In this document: in pieces, positions 19,001 through 25,819 of the stretch
Numbering within the stretch: the first letter of the stretch is position 1
Layout: each line of letters begins with the position of its first letter
Translations under genes and position numbers: made by a program
Notes under the pieces: model-generated
The model's input: only the letters and a program-made list of their open reading frames with translations
Databases searched by the model: none
What the model was told of the DNA's origin: nothing
Source: Oscillospiraceae bacterium
GTDB taxonomy: Bacteria; Bacillota; Clostridia; Oscillospirales; Ruminococcaceae
DNA length: 64,000 nt
Direction of reading: 5' to 3'
Assembly: GCA_017465665.1 (NCBI GenBank)
Contig: JAFTVU010000007.1
Span: 1-64,000 of the forward strand

Positions 19001-19333
19001 GGCTCGAAGGAGGATTATCAGAGCGAGTATCAGGATAAGCCTCTTGGCGAACTGGTGCGTGAGATAGTTGGACTTGATATGAATTCCGCAAAGGAAGCAT
19101 TCTCAAAGTACCTCAACGACGTAAATCTTGATGACAGGCAGATCTATTTTGTAAATCAGATAATCAACTACATCGTTCAGAACGGCATAATGAAGAACCT
19201 TGCGGTGCTTCAGGAGGCTCCGTTTACTGATAAGGGTGATGTGGCTGACCTGTTTGCGGAGGATACAGTTATCTGGATGGATATTATGAAGGTTATTAAG
19301 TCTATCAATGCTAATGCTTTGATTGCGGCATAA
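16022..19333 (+). CDS. hsdR: Type I restriction enzyme endonuclease/translocase subunit HsdR
   Basis: The 1103-residue protein has an N-terminal helical DUF4145/HEPN-like domain (residues about 1-130, with TVGNTAAHTSKK), a coiled coil (150-185), and a PD-(D/E)XK nuclease domain with VIEAKKT near residue 243. An SF2 motor follows: Walker A ATGSGKTRT near 362, DEAH near 463, motif V/VI SVDMMDTGIDVPE and QMIGRGTRLC near 665-700. The C-terminal part is the helical HsdM-binding region. It translocates DNA with ATP and cuts unmethylated DNA far from the target. All catalytic motifs look intact, although the paired hsdS is interrupted. Confidence 0.95.
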   Translation: MTNFDFLKNEPQFDSFADAAIVAEKLYNIDAAACALNVRKAAEFAVKWMYSVDAALEKPYQDNFASLISTLDFKDLVGDTMSKRLEFIRTVGNTAAHTSKKIKPEQAQLALEHLFYFLDEVAYCYAAEYTEQKFNADLLKAVPAEPVKPVDYELSLEKLKAENEALREELTQRRQEQAPTYVEKPLDLSEYKTRKIYIDTMLADAGWTEGKDWINEFEVEGMPNKSGLGYADYVLFGDDGKPLAVIEAKKTCVDVAVGRQQAKLYADMLEKKFGRRPIIFLTNGFDTKIWNDNYYPEHRVSGVYSKRDLEKEFNKLTLRSRLDNVRINDDISGRYYQKEAIKAVCRAFDDENRRKALLVMATGSGKTRTVISIVDVLIRHGWVKNVLFLADRTSLVTQAKRAFVNLLPNLSVVNLCEDKANYNARGVFSTYQTMMNCIDETKDENGGKLYTVGHFDLIICDEAHRSIYNKYRDIFNYFDAHLVGLTATPKDEIDKNTYGIFELESGVPTYGYELAQAVQDGYLVDFMTVETSLKLMEQGIVYDDLSDEDKAAYEELFATEDGDIPESIDSSELNKRIFNEDTIRQVLSILMEKGIKVDYGNKIGKTIIFAKSHKHAEKICEIFGKEYPKYKNGFCRVIDNQTKYAQSLIDEFSDPKKMPQIVVSVDMMDTGIDVPEVVNLVFFKKVLSKAKFWQMIGRGTRLCPGLLDGADKDKFYIFDFCGNFEFFRLNDKGREVPTTLSVQQRIFNLKTQMVYKLQDLAYQTDELIAFRNEFINDIISKVKELNKDNFAVKQHLRYVELYSDRKSFDSLVPMDLQQLETEIAPLILPYEDEICAVRFDALMYAIELGYITGNKYTRGIGDLMGKVRAVAKVGTIPAVVAQKEFINQLLNTTYIETAGINEFETIREKLRDLIKYIPIKEYPVYNTNFDDDILSMEWKESDLSSNDLENYRMKVNHYIRQHMDNEVIAKLHTNQPLTHADVDELEKILWSELGSKEDYQSEYQDKPLGELVREIVGLDMNSAKEAFSKYLNDVNLDDRQIYFVNQIINYIVQNGIMKNLAVLQEAPFTDKGDVADLFAEDTVIWMDIMKVIKSINANALIAA

Positions 19334-19346
19334 ATAATATGATAAC

Positions 19347-19380
19347 AAAACGGCATCGTAATATGATGCCGTTTTTTGTT
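19347..19380 (+). terminator. Terminator of the hsd operon
   Basis: Hairpin AAAACGGCATC/GATGCCGTTTT with T-run, 13 bases after hsdR. Confidence 0.85.
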
Positions 19381-19411
19381 TACATAATTAAATAACGGAG
19401 GTAATTTGTCA

Positions 19412-20590
19412 ATGGCAGCAATAAGAAAACGAGGTACATCATATGAAATACGGGTAAGTATGGGATATGATTTAAGTGGTAATCAGGTAGTGAGATACAA
19501 AACCTGGAAACCGAAAAAAGGAATGACAAAGAAACAGATCGAGAGCGAGTTGAATAAGCAGGTTGTACTGTTTGAAGAACAATGTCAACGAGGTATTATA
19601 CCGTGCAATATAAAATTTGAAGAATTTGCAGAACGCTGGTTAAGTGAATATGCAAGAGTCAATCTGAAAAACACTTCATATCAAAAGCTGAAAAATATGA
19701 CAACAAGAATATATCCTGCTTTCGGTCATCTCAAAATGGATAGAATTACTCACGGTCAAATTCAGGCTTTTATTGATGATTTATCAAAGAATGGCAGGAA
19801 TATGATAAACGGTGAGCCACTTTCAAGAAAGACAGTTGTTCACCACCTCAACTTTTTATCCGATGTATTCACATACGCAGTAAGAATGAATATGCGTGAA
19901 AACAATCCTTGTGCTAATATTGTAGTTCCGAAAGGAACAAAAAAGGAAAAAGAAATCTACACGGTTGAAGAAATGCGGGAGCTTTTCAAATATATCAATC
20001 AGTATGCTCCAATAAAATATAAAGCGTTTATGACTCTTGCCGTATATGGAGGATTTCGTAATGCTGAGCTTATGGGCTTGGAGTGGAAAGACATTGATTG
20101 GGAAGATAAGATAGTCAGCGTTGTACGAACATCTAACTATACAGTTACAGACGGTTGCTATACTGATACACCCAAAACAGAAAGCTCAATACGATCCTTA
20201 AAACTTCCTGACAATGTGTTTGATGTTCTCTATCAGTTGAGAGAAGAACAGCTTGAACGCAAAGCGGAACTAGGTAATAAGTGGGTGGACAGCGACAGGT
20301 TATTTGTTACAGGTATTGGAAAGCCGTTACACAAAGGTTCCCCCTACAAGTGGCACAAGGAATTTACCGAGCGACACGGCTTGAAGTTTTGCGATATACA
20401 TTCACTACGACATTTCAATGCCACAGCACTAATTAACGCAGGTATTGACATTGCAACTATATCAAGTGCTTTAGGACATTCAAGTACAAGCACAACAATG
20501 AGTATTTATTGTCACGCATTTAAAAAAGCACAAGCAAAAGCCTGTGATGCAATAGCAGCAGTTATCAATTTAGATGGAAATACGACCTGA
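19412..20590 (+). CDS. Tyrosine-type site-specific integrase
   Basis: The 392-residue protein has an N-terminal arm-binding domain (AIRKRGTSYEIRVSMGYD), a SAM-like core-binding domain (residues about 70-160) and a catalytic domain. Its catalytic set is visible: R in GGFRNAELMG near residue 210, HSLRH near 333, LGHSS near 356, and the nucleophile Y in SIYCHAF near 368. It should integrate and excise the island at the tRNA-Leu 3' end that lies 155 bp downstream. ATG 19412 was chosen because GGAGGT is 9 nt upstream; an in-frame TTG at 19406 is too close. No excisionase gene is visible. Confidence 0.93.
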   Translation: MAAIRKRGTSYEIRVSMGYDLSGNQVVRYKTWKPKKGMTKKQIESELNKQVVLFEEQCQRGIIPCNIKFEEFAERWLSEYARVNLKNTSYQKLKNMTTRIYPAFGHLKMDRITHGQIQAFIDDLSKNGRNMINGEPLSRKTVVHHLNFLSDVFTYAVRMNMRENNPCANIVVPKGTKKEKEIYTVEEMRELFKYINQYAPIKYKAFMTLAVYGGFRNAELMGLEWKDIDWEDKIVSVVRTSNYTVTDGCYTDTPKTESSIRSLKLPDNVFDVLYQLREEQLERKAELGNKWVDSDRLFVTGIGKPLHKGSPYKWHKEFTERHGLKFCDIHSLRHFNATALINAGIDIATISSALGHSSTSTTMSIYCHAFKKAQAKACDAIAAVINLDGNTT

Positions 20591-20637
20591 AAGATACAGT
20601 AAGATACGGCAAGATATAATAATTTACGCAAAGATAC
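20591..20637 (+). repeat. Phased AAGATA boxes, probable integrase arm sites
   Basis: AAGATA begins at 20591, 20601, 20611 and 20631, spaced by 10, 10 and 20 bp, so all face the same side of the helix. They lie between the integrase stop and the attachment site, where arm-type integrase or excisionase sites are expected. Confidence 0.6.
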
Positions 20638-20700
20638 AACAAACTCATAAGTGGCAAATAAATGGCAAAACGAAGAAATTCAACCCTTTTTCGCAAAAAG

Positions 20701-20742
20701 AAAACCCCGCAAATGGCTCTGTTATGCCATTTGCGAGGTTTT
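20701..20742 (-). terminator. Island-supplied terminator of tRNA-Leu
   Basis: A near-perfect 17-bp inverted repeat (20701-20717 with 20726-20742, one mismatch, loop of 8) starts four bases after the tRNA CCA end on the minus strand and is followed by T-rich sequence. It belongs to the island side of the junction. Confidence 0.8.
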
Positions 20743-20744
20743 GA

Positions 20745-20769
20745 TCTGGTGCAGGTGAAGGGACTTGAA
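20745..20769. repeat. Right attachment site (attR), 25-bp direct repeat
   Basis: Second copy of the 25-bp repeat, overlapping the last 23 bases of the intact tRNA-Leu gene; identical to 12172-12196. Confidence 0.9.
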
Positions 20770-20833
20770 CCCCCACGACCTTGCGATCACTAGCACCTGA
20801 AGCTAGCGCGTCTGCCGATTCCGCCACACCTGC
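20747..20833 (-). tRNA. tRNA-Leu (anticodon CAG)
   Basis: An 87-nt cloverleaf on the minus strand starts with GCAGGTG and ends with the encoded CCA. The anticodon stem CTAGC/GCTAG encloses the loop TTCAGGT, giving anticodon CAG for codon CUG. A long variable arm fits the class II leucine tRNAs. The T-arm is GGGTTCAAGTCCC-like. Its 3' end is the island integration target, and the gene stays intact because the island supplies an identical end. Confidence 0.95.
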
Positions 20834-20864
20834 ATATTTATATGTCATTTCTGACAACGTATAT

Positions 20865-20893
20865 ATTTTATCACGTCAGCACTGATTTGTCAA
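20865..20893 (-). promoter_or_regulatory. tRNA-Leu promoter TTGACA-17-TAAAAT
   Basis: On the minus strand -35 TTGACA (20888-20893), 17-bp spacer, -10 TAAAAT (20865-20870), about 30 bp before the tRNA. Confidence 0.8.
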
Positions 20894-20931
20894 TAGGTTT
20901 TTGAAAATTTTTTGAGAATTTTTCGTTTTTC

Positions 20932-20960
20932 TTGACGAATAGTACGTATAGTAGTATAAT
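20932..20960 (+). promoter_or_regulatory. Promoter TTGACG-17-TATAAT
   Basis: -35 TTGACG (20932-20937), 17-bp spacer, -10 TATAAT (20955-20960), upstream of the DUF3810 gene at 21005. Confidence 0.8.
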
Positions 20961-21004
20961 TAAAGGGTAACTTGGCGATCTGATGAACGAAAGGGGACAG
21001 TGCA

Positions 21005-22123
21005 ATGAAGCGATTTATCAGAGCTACCTGGATATTTTACCCGCTGATACTGGCGGCGCTGATGTATTTTCTGCTGCCGTTGTTTCCGTCGTTCACTGAA
21101 TATATCGTTTCGCGAGGGCTTTTCAAGATAGTTACTGTGCCTGTGGGATTTATCACATCGCTGCTGCCGTTTTCTCTGACAGAGCTGCTTGTTATAATTT
21201 CCGTTCCGCTGGTGATACTTCTGATAGTAATGTTCGTCATCAGCATGAGGCGCAGCTCTTCAAAAAAGAAAACGGCGCTCAGGGCAGGACGTTTCCTTTG
21301 CGGGTTTGTATCGTTTGCTCTGCTTATGTATATGATATGCCACGGCGGTAATTATTACCGTTATAATTCGGCGCAGCTGCTGGGGCTGGACACCTCCCAG
21401 AAAACACCCGAACAGCTCCTGCAGGTGTGCCTGTATCTGGGTGAAAAGGCTGCTGAAGCGCGTGAGGAGCTGCCTACCGATGAAAACGGACTGGTAAAGC
21501 TGCCCGAGGATATCTATACCGAGCTTGAGCGCACCTCCAGCGGCTATGAGCCGTTGGTGGAGGAGTACCCCTGGCTGTGGACGAGCGTAAGCCGCCAGAA
21601 GCCTGTGCTGCTTTCCTATTACTGGTCGTACACGGGAATAGTTGGAATGTATTTCCCGTTCTTTGCGGAGTGTAATGTGAATATAGAACAGCCCGATTAT
21701 GGAATTCCTTTTACGGCGGCGCATGAATCGGCACATTCCCGAGGAATAGCCTTTGAGGATGAGTGTAATTTCTACGCGTTCCTATCCTGCATAAACAGCG
21801 AATATCCTGAGTTCCGTTATTCGGGATACATGGAGGCGTTCATGTACTGCTCCAATGCGCTTTTTGACTATGATATAGAAATGTGGGAGCAGACCAGGTA
21901 TGTGGTAACAGATGGCATGAAAGCCGATTTTGCGGCAAATAATGATTACATAGAGCGATTTGCAACACACGTTATCGAGGGCCCCGGGGATATCGAGATA
22001 AACCCCTGGGAGGTCGGCGGAGAGTTCAACGATACATTCCTTGAGGTGCAGGGCGTTGAGGACGGCTCGCTCAGCTATGACAGGGTGACGGAGCTTATCC
22101 TTGCTTACTATTATACGGAATAA
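21005..22123 (+). CDS. DUF3810 family membrane zinc-protease-like protein
   Basis: The 372-residue protein has three N-terminal membrane segments (residues about 10-28, 55-80, 95-115) and an extracytoplasmic domain. AAHESAH near residue 241 gives an HExxH zinc motif, followed by the RGIAFEDECNFYAFL segment that can supply a third ligand (E). This matches DUF3810, a family of predicted membrane metalloproteases with unknown substrate. It has its own promoter, and the DUF554 gene follows 17 bp later, so the two are probably co-transcribed. Confidence 0.75.
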   Translation: MKRFIRATWIFYPLILAALMYFLLPLFPSFTEYIVSRGLFKIVTVPVGFITSLLPFSLTELLVIISVPLVILLIVMFVISMRRSSSKKKTALRAGRFLCGFVSFALLMYMICHGGNYYRYNSAQLLGLDTSQKTPEQLLQVCLYLGEKAAEAREELPTDENGLVKLPEDIYTELERTSSGYEPLVEEYPWLWTSVSRQKPVLLSYYWSYTGIVGMYFPFFAECNVNIEQPDYGIPFTAAHESAHSRGIAFEDECNFYAFLSCINSEYPEFRYSGYMEAFMYCSNALFDYDIEMWEQTRYVVTDGMKADFAANNDYIERFATHVIEGPGDIEINPWEVGGEFNDTFLEVQGVEDGSLSYDRVTELILAYYYTE

Positions 22124-22140
22124 ACCAACGAGGTAAAGAT

Positions 22141-22824
22141 ATGATAGGTACGATAGTCAATACAGGTACGATACTTCTCGGCTCGCTGCTGGGCGGTCTG
22201 CTGAAAAAGGGTATAAAGGATAAATACCGCGACGCGTTATATAATGCAATGGGACTTGCGGCGATAGGTATAGGAGTGAACTCCATCTGTACAAATATGT
22301 CGAACAGTGCATATCCCGTGCTGTTTATAGTGAGTCTTGCACTGGGAAGTCTGCTGGGTAATATCATTGATCTGGATGGCAGGTTCAACGGGCTTGTGGG
22401 TAAGTTCTCCAAATCAGATCTTGGACAGGGGCTTTCCACGGGGATCCTGATGTTCTGCATTGGAACGCTCTCCATCCTCGGGCCTATAAACGCACGCCTC
22501 AACGGAGATCATACATATCTCTTCACCAATGCCACGCTGGATCTTGTCACATCCATGGCGCTTGCGTCCACCTACGGCTTCGGCATGATGGCAGCTGCGC
22601 CTGTGCTGTTTTTGTGGCAGGGTGCTATATATCTCTGTGCGGGCTGGCTTGAGCCTGTTCTCAGCGGCGGACTTATGACCGAGATAACGCTGGTGGGCGG
22701 TTTCCTTATTGCGGCTTCAGGCATATCCATCCTTGGGCTGAAGAATATGAAGACTATTAATATGCTCCCTGCGCTGTTTGTTCCGCCGATATGGTTCGTT
22801 ATCATAACTTTATTAGGCATTTAA
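22141..22824 (+). CDS. DUF554 family membrane protein
   Basis: The 227-residue polytopic protein (about seven hydrophobic segments) begins with MIGTIVNTGTILLGSLLGGL, the typical start of DUF554 (YdfK-like) proteins. Another family pattern, LGSLLGNIIDLDGRFN, lies near residue 70. Transport of a small solute has been proposed for this family but is not established. It is probably co-transcribed with the DUF3810 gene. Confidence 0.8.
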   Translation: MIGTIVNTGTILLGSLLGGLLKKGIKDKYRDALYNAMGLAAIGIGVNSICTNMSNSAYPVLFIVSLALGSLLGNIIDLDGRFNGLVGKFSKSDLGQGLSTGILMFCIGTLSILGPINARLNGDHTYLFTNATLDLVTSMALASTYGFGMMAAAPVLFLWQGAIYLCAGWLEPVLSGGLMTEITLVGGFLIAASGISILGLKNMKTINMLPALFVPPIWFVIITLLGI

Positions 22825-22931
22825 TATAAAACATTTATAATTTAATCAGTTTTGTTTCACACTATTAACACAAATGGGGATTATACTTTAAGCATTGAAG
22901 CAAGACATCCTGTAATGAAAGGAAAAGATAT

Positions 22932-24311
22932 ATGTACGATAACAATTTCAATAACGAACAGCATCAGGGCTACTACCCCAATACTGTCCCCCAGACATAT
23001 CAGCAGCCGCCTGTTCAGCCGCAGCTGCAGGCTCAGCCCAGAAAAAAGCACAGCACGATGAAAGTGCTCGCGCTTATCATGGCGGTCGTGGTAGTTGGCG
23101 GCGGTGCGGGCTTTGGCGGCTCTTATGTAGCGGCGAAGCTTGCAGGCAGCAGCGTGGTCTCCTCTCAGGACGGCGGAAGCAATTCCTCTCATGGAAGCAG
23201 CAATGATAAGGAAAGCGACGCAGAAAGCAATAGCGGCAATGTAAAGCCCGCTCCGGATGTAAGCAACACCAATAAGCCTACTCTGGATGAGATGCAGTCG
23301 GGCGCAACGGTATCTCACAATATAAGCACCGAAACAGAGTTCAATTCTGACGGAACATTTTCCTATACACGCGATCTTGTATCGGCTGTGCGTGATTCCA
23401 TCGTATACATCGAGGTTTACACCAAGATGTACATGAATGCCGATGAAGCATACGGTGCAGGCAGCGGAATCATCATATCCAGTGACGGATATATCATCAC
23501 AAACGCCCATGTCGTTGATGATATGGATAAGTTCGTGGTGCACGTTACAACTACCGATCCTGTTGAGGGCACAGGTGTTGTTGATGAATATGAGGCAACC
23601 TTAGTGGGCAGCGATACCGATACCGACCTTGCGGTCATCAAGATAGAGGCGGAGGGACTTCAGTCAGCGGTGCTCGGCAATTCCGATGAGCTGCATCTTG
23701 GCGATGATGTGGTGGTAATAGGAAATCCGATGGGCCTTGAGACTTCTGTTACAAAGGGAATCGTTTCAGGTCTGAACAGGCAGCTTTATTCCAGCGAGCG
23801 TTCTCTTTCCAGCATCCAGACTGACGCTGCTATCAACAGCGGTAACTCGGGCGGTGCGCTGTTCAATATGTACGGCGAGGTAGTGGGCGTTGTAAATGAG
23901 AAGCTCATCAGCAATTACGCTGAGAACGTGGGCTTTGCCATCACCATCAACGAGGCTAAGTACGTCATCGATGACCTTATCTCCATGGGCTATGTTACAG
24001 GCAGACCTATCCTTGGTGTGACCTGCCTTGAGGTGAGCGAGTACGTTGCGGCTATCCAGGGAATGCATCCCGGTCTCTATATCACCGAGATAAATAAGGA
24101 TCTTGCCATTGCAGACAGCGAGCTTGTGGTAGGCGATACCATCGTAGCGGTAGAGGGTCAGCCTGTTACCAATGTAAGCCAGGTGAGCGAGATACTCCGC
24201 GATATGAAGCCGGGCGATGTGGTTGAGGTCACCGTAGTGCGTGTTGACGCTATCGGCAGGGACAAGGAGATAACCTTTGATGTTGAGCTTTCCGAGTACA
24301 GCGGAAGCTAA
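22932..24311 (+). CDS. htrA: HtrA/DegP-type S1C serine protease with PDZ domain
   Basis: The 459-residue protein has a cytoplasmic Gln/Pro-rich tail (1-40), one membrane segment (about 44-68), a Ser/Asn-rich linker (75-130), a trypsin-like domain (about 140-345) and one PDZ domain (about 355-450). The triad is visible: H193 in TNAHVVDD, D232 in TDTDLAVIKI, S306 in GNSGGALF. It degrades misfolded or exported proteins on the outer face of the membrane. The ATG is preceded by AAAGGAAAAG. The gene is flanked by its own terminator and is likely stress-inducible, but I see no CtsR or CssR site. Confidence 0.92.
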   Translation: MYDNNFNNEQHQGYYPNTVPQTYQQPPVQPQLQAQPRKKHSTMKVLALIMAVVVVGGGAGFGGSYVAAKLAGSSVVSSQDGGSNSSHGSSNDKESDAESNSGNVKPAPDVSNTNKPTLDEMQSGATVSHNISTETEFNSDGTFSYTRDLVSAVRDSIVYIEVYTKMYMNADEAYGAGSGIIISSDGYIITNAHVVDDMDKFVVHVTTTDPVEGTGVVDEYEATLVGSDTDTDLAVIKIEAEGLQSAVLGNSDELHLGDDVVVIGNPMGLETSVTKGIVSGLNRQLYSSERSLSSIQTDAAINSGNSGGALFNMYGEVVGVVNEKLISNYAENVGFAITINEAKYVIDDLISMGYVTGRPILGVTCLEVSEYVAAIQGMHPGLYITEINKDLAIADSELVVGDTIVAVEGQPVTNVSQVSEILRDMKPGDVVEVTVVRVDAIGRDKEITFDVELSEYSGS

Positions 24312-24323
24312 AATATGTATTCT

Positions 24324-24354
24324 GATACGGGCAGCGCGATCTGCCCGTATTTTT
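24324..24354 (+). terminator. Terminator of htrA
   Basis: Hairpin ATACGGGCAG/TGCCCGTAT with T-run, a few bases after the htrA stop. Confidence 0.85.
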
Positions 24355-24367
24355 TATTGCAGAGCTA

Positions 24368-24396
24368 TTGAATAAAGCGGAATTATGTGATAAAAT
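24368..24396 (+). promoter_or_regulatory. Promoter TTGAAT-17-TAAAAT (extended -10)
   Basis: -35 TTGAAT (24368-24373), 17-bp spacer ending in TGA, -10 TAAAAT (24391-24396), 42 bp before the DUF1015 gene. Confidence 0.65.
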
Positions 24397-24438
24397 GTAA
24401 ATATGGTTTTTCAGAAAAAACAGAAAGGAAATATTATC

Positions 24439-25692
24439 ATGACAGCTTTCACCACAGCAGATATCCTCCTCCCTAAGCTCAGTGCGGAGGAAATGACAAA
24501 GTGGGCGGTAGTAGCCTGCGATCAGTACACCAGCGAGCCTGCATACTGGGAAAAGACAGCTCAGATAGCAGGCGATTCTGCATCTGCTCTGAAGCTCATT
24601 CTGCCTGAGGTCTATCTTGAGGCAGCGGACGCTGAGCAGCGTATCACTGCTATCAACGCCACCATGCAGGAGTATCTTGCAAAGGGTATCTTCAATGAGT
24701 ACAAGGATTCCCTGATACTTACCGTCCGCACTCAGGCAGACGGCAAGGTTCGTACAGGTCTTGTGGGCGCTATCGATCTTGAGCAGTATGACTACAACAA
24801 GGGCAGCACCTCTCAGGTGCGCGCTACTGAAGCAACTGTAGCCTCCCGCATCCCTCCGAGAGTGAAGATACGCCGTGATGCGGCACTGGAGCTTCCGCAT
24901 ATCATGATACTTATCGATGATGTGAAAAAGACAGTGATAGAGCCGCTTGAAGCGCGTATCGATACGCTTGAGAAGCTGTATGATTTCGAGCTCATGCAGA
25001 ACGGCGGCAGACTTGCAGGTTATCTTGTAAACGGTGATGATGCTAAGGCTGTATTTGCTGCACTGGACGCTCTGGCAGACAAGGCGGATTTCAATAACCG
25101 CTATGGTCTCAGCGGTCAGGAGGTGCTCCTCTACGCTATGGGCGACGGTAATCACTCTCTGGCTACCGCAAAGGCTTGCTATGAGGAGAAAAAGGCGGCA
25201 GGCTCACCCGATACCGCACTTGCACGCTATGCGCTGGCAGAGGTGGTGAACCTCCACAGCCCTGCTCTGGAGTTTGAGGCTATCCACCGTGTTATAGTTG
25301 ATGTGGATACAGATAAGCTGATGGCGGAGATGACCGAGGCACTTGGCCTTGTAAAGGGCACAGACGGTCAGGCATTTACCATCGTTCTGAACGGTACAGA
25401 GGAGAGCTACACCATCACAAAGCCCACAGCAAACCTGACTGTCGGCAGCCTGCAGCAGTTCCTTGACGGATATCTGGCAGACAACAAGGGCGTTATCGAT
25501 TATATCCACGGTGACGATGTGGTGAGAAGTCTTTCCGCCCCTGCAAACAGCATCGGCTTCCTGCTACATTCCATGACAAAGGATGAGCTGTTCCCCACAG
25601 TAATCAAGGACGGTGCTCTCCCCAGAAAGACATTCAGTATGGGACATGCACACGATAAGCGTTTCTACTGTGAGGCGAGGAAGATCCGCTAA
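24439..25692 (+). CDS. DUF1015 family protein
   Basis: The 417-residue soluble protein carries the DUF1015 hallmarks: VVACDQYTSEPAYWE near residue 24 and GDGNHSLATAKACYEE near residue 235. The function of the family is not established. ATG 24439 was chosen (AAAGGA 9 nt upstream) over an in-frame ATG at 24403. The 3' end is odd: the last 20 coding bases are repeated 103 bp downstream around a hairpin element, and the stop codon is the first base triplet of that element (see the repeat at 25671-25793). Confidence 0.8.
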   Translation: MTAFTTADILLPKLSAEEMTKWAVVACDQYTSEPAYWEKTAQIAGDSASALKLILPEVYLEAADAEQRITAINATMQEYLAKGIFNEYKDSLILTVRTQADGKVRTGLVGAIDLEQYDYNKGSTSQVRATEATVASRIPPRVKIRRDAALELPHIMILIDDVKKTVIEPLEARIDTLEKLYDFELMQNGGRLAGYLVNGDDAKAVFAALDALADKADFNNRYGLSGQEVLLYAMGDGNHSLATAKACYEEKKAAGSPDTALARYALAEVVNLHSPALEFEAIHRVIVDVDTDKLMAEMTEALGLVKGTDGQAFTIVLNGTEESYTITKPTANLTVGSLQQFLDGYLADNKGVIDYIHGDDVVRSLSAPANSIGFLLHSMTKDELFPTVIKDGALPRKTFSMGHAHDKRFYCEARKIR

Positions 25693-25793
25693 AGCGACGT
25701 TATTGCGGTTTCGGAACGAAATCTCGGTCGCTCCGACCGAGAAGCAATGACGTTGCCGTTTGCGAAGCAAACCTGAGGCGAGGAAGATCCGCT
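25671..25793. repeat. Hairpin element flanked by a 20-bp direct repeat
   Basis: The 20 bp that end the DUF1015 coding region (25671-25690) recur at 25774-25793. Between them lie 83 bp with two strong palindromes: a 9-bp stem TCTCGGTCG/CGACCGAGA (25722-25742) and GTTTGCGAAGCAAAC (25758-25772). The second copy is followed by TGA, the first by TAA, so both restore the same protein end. This looks like a small insertion with duplicated target, or a slipped duplication. Confidence 0.65.
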
Positions 25794-25819
25794 GAAAGAT
25801 AATTAAGAGGTAAGCATAA

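Larger units (their letters stand above)
12172..20769. mobile_element. Integrated genomic island carrying a type I restriction system
   Basis: The island lies between two 25-bp copies of the tRNA-Leu 3' end (12172-12196 and 20745-20769), a repeat-to-repeat length of 8573 bp. Cargo in order: hsdM, interrupted hsdS, a 62-residue protein gene, a HEPN-like gene, hsdR, and a tyrosine integrase next to the intact tRNA, the usual place for tRNA-targeting integrases. No replication, packaging or conjugation genes are visible. The island therefore looks like a minimal integrase-plus-defence element, possibly mobilised in trans. Base composition is mosaic: hsdM and hsdR resemble the host, whereas hsdS, the two small genes and the integrase are clearly AT-richer. 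Confidence 0.88.

Noticed and set aside
20645..20857. Minus-strand open frame of 70 codons over the tRNA-Leu gene
   Set aside because: It is the usual artefact of reading through a tRNA and its terminator; the cloverleaf explains the sequence.
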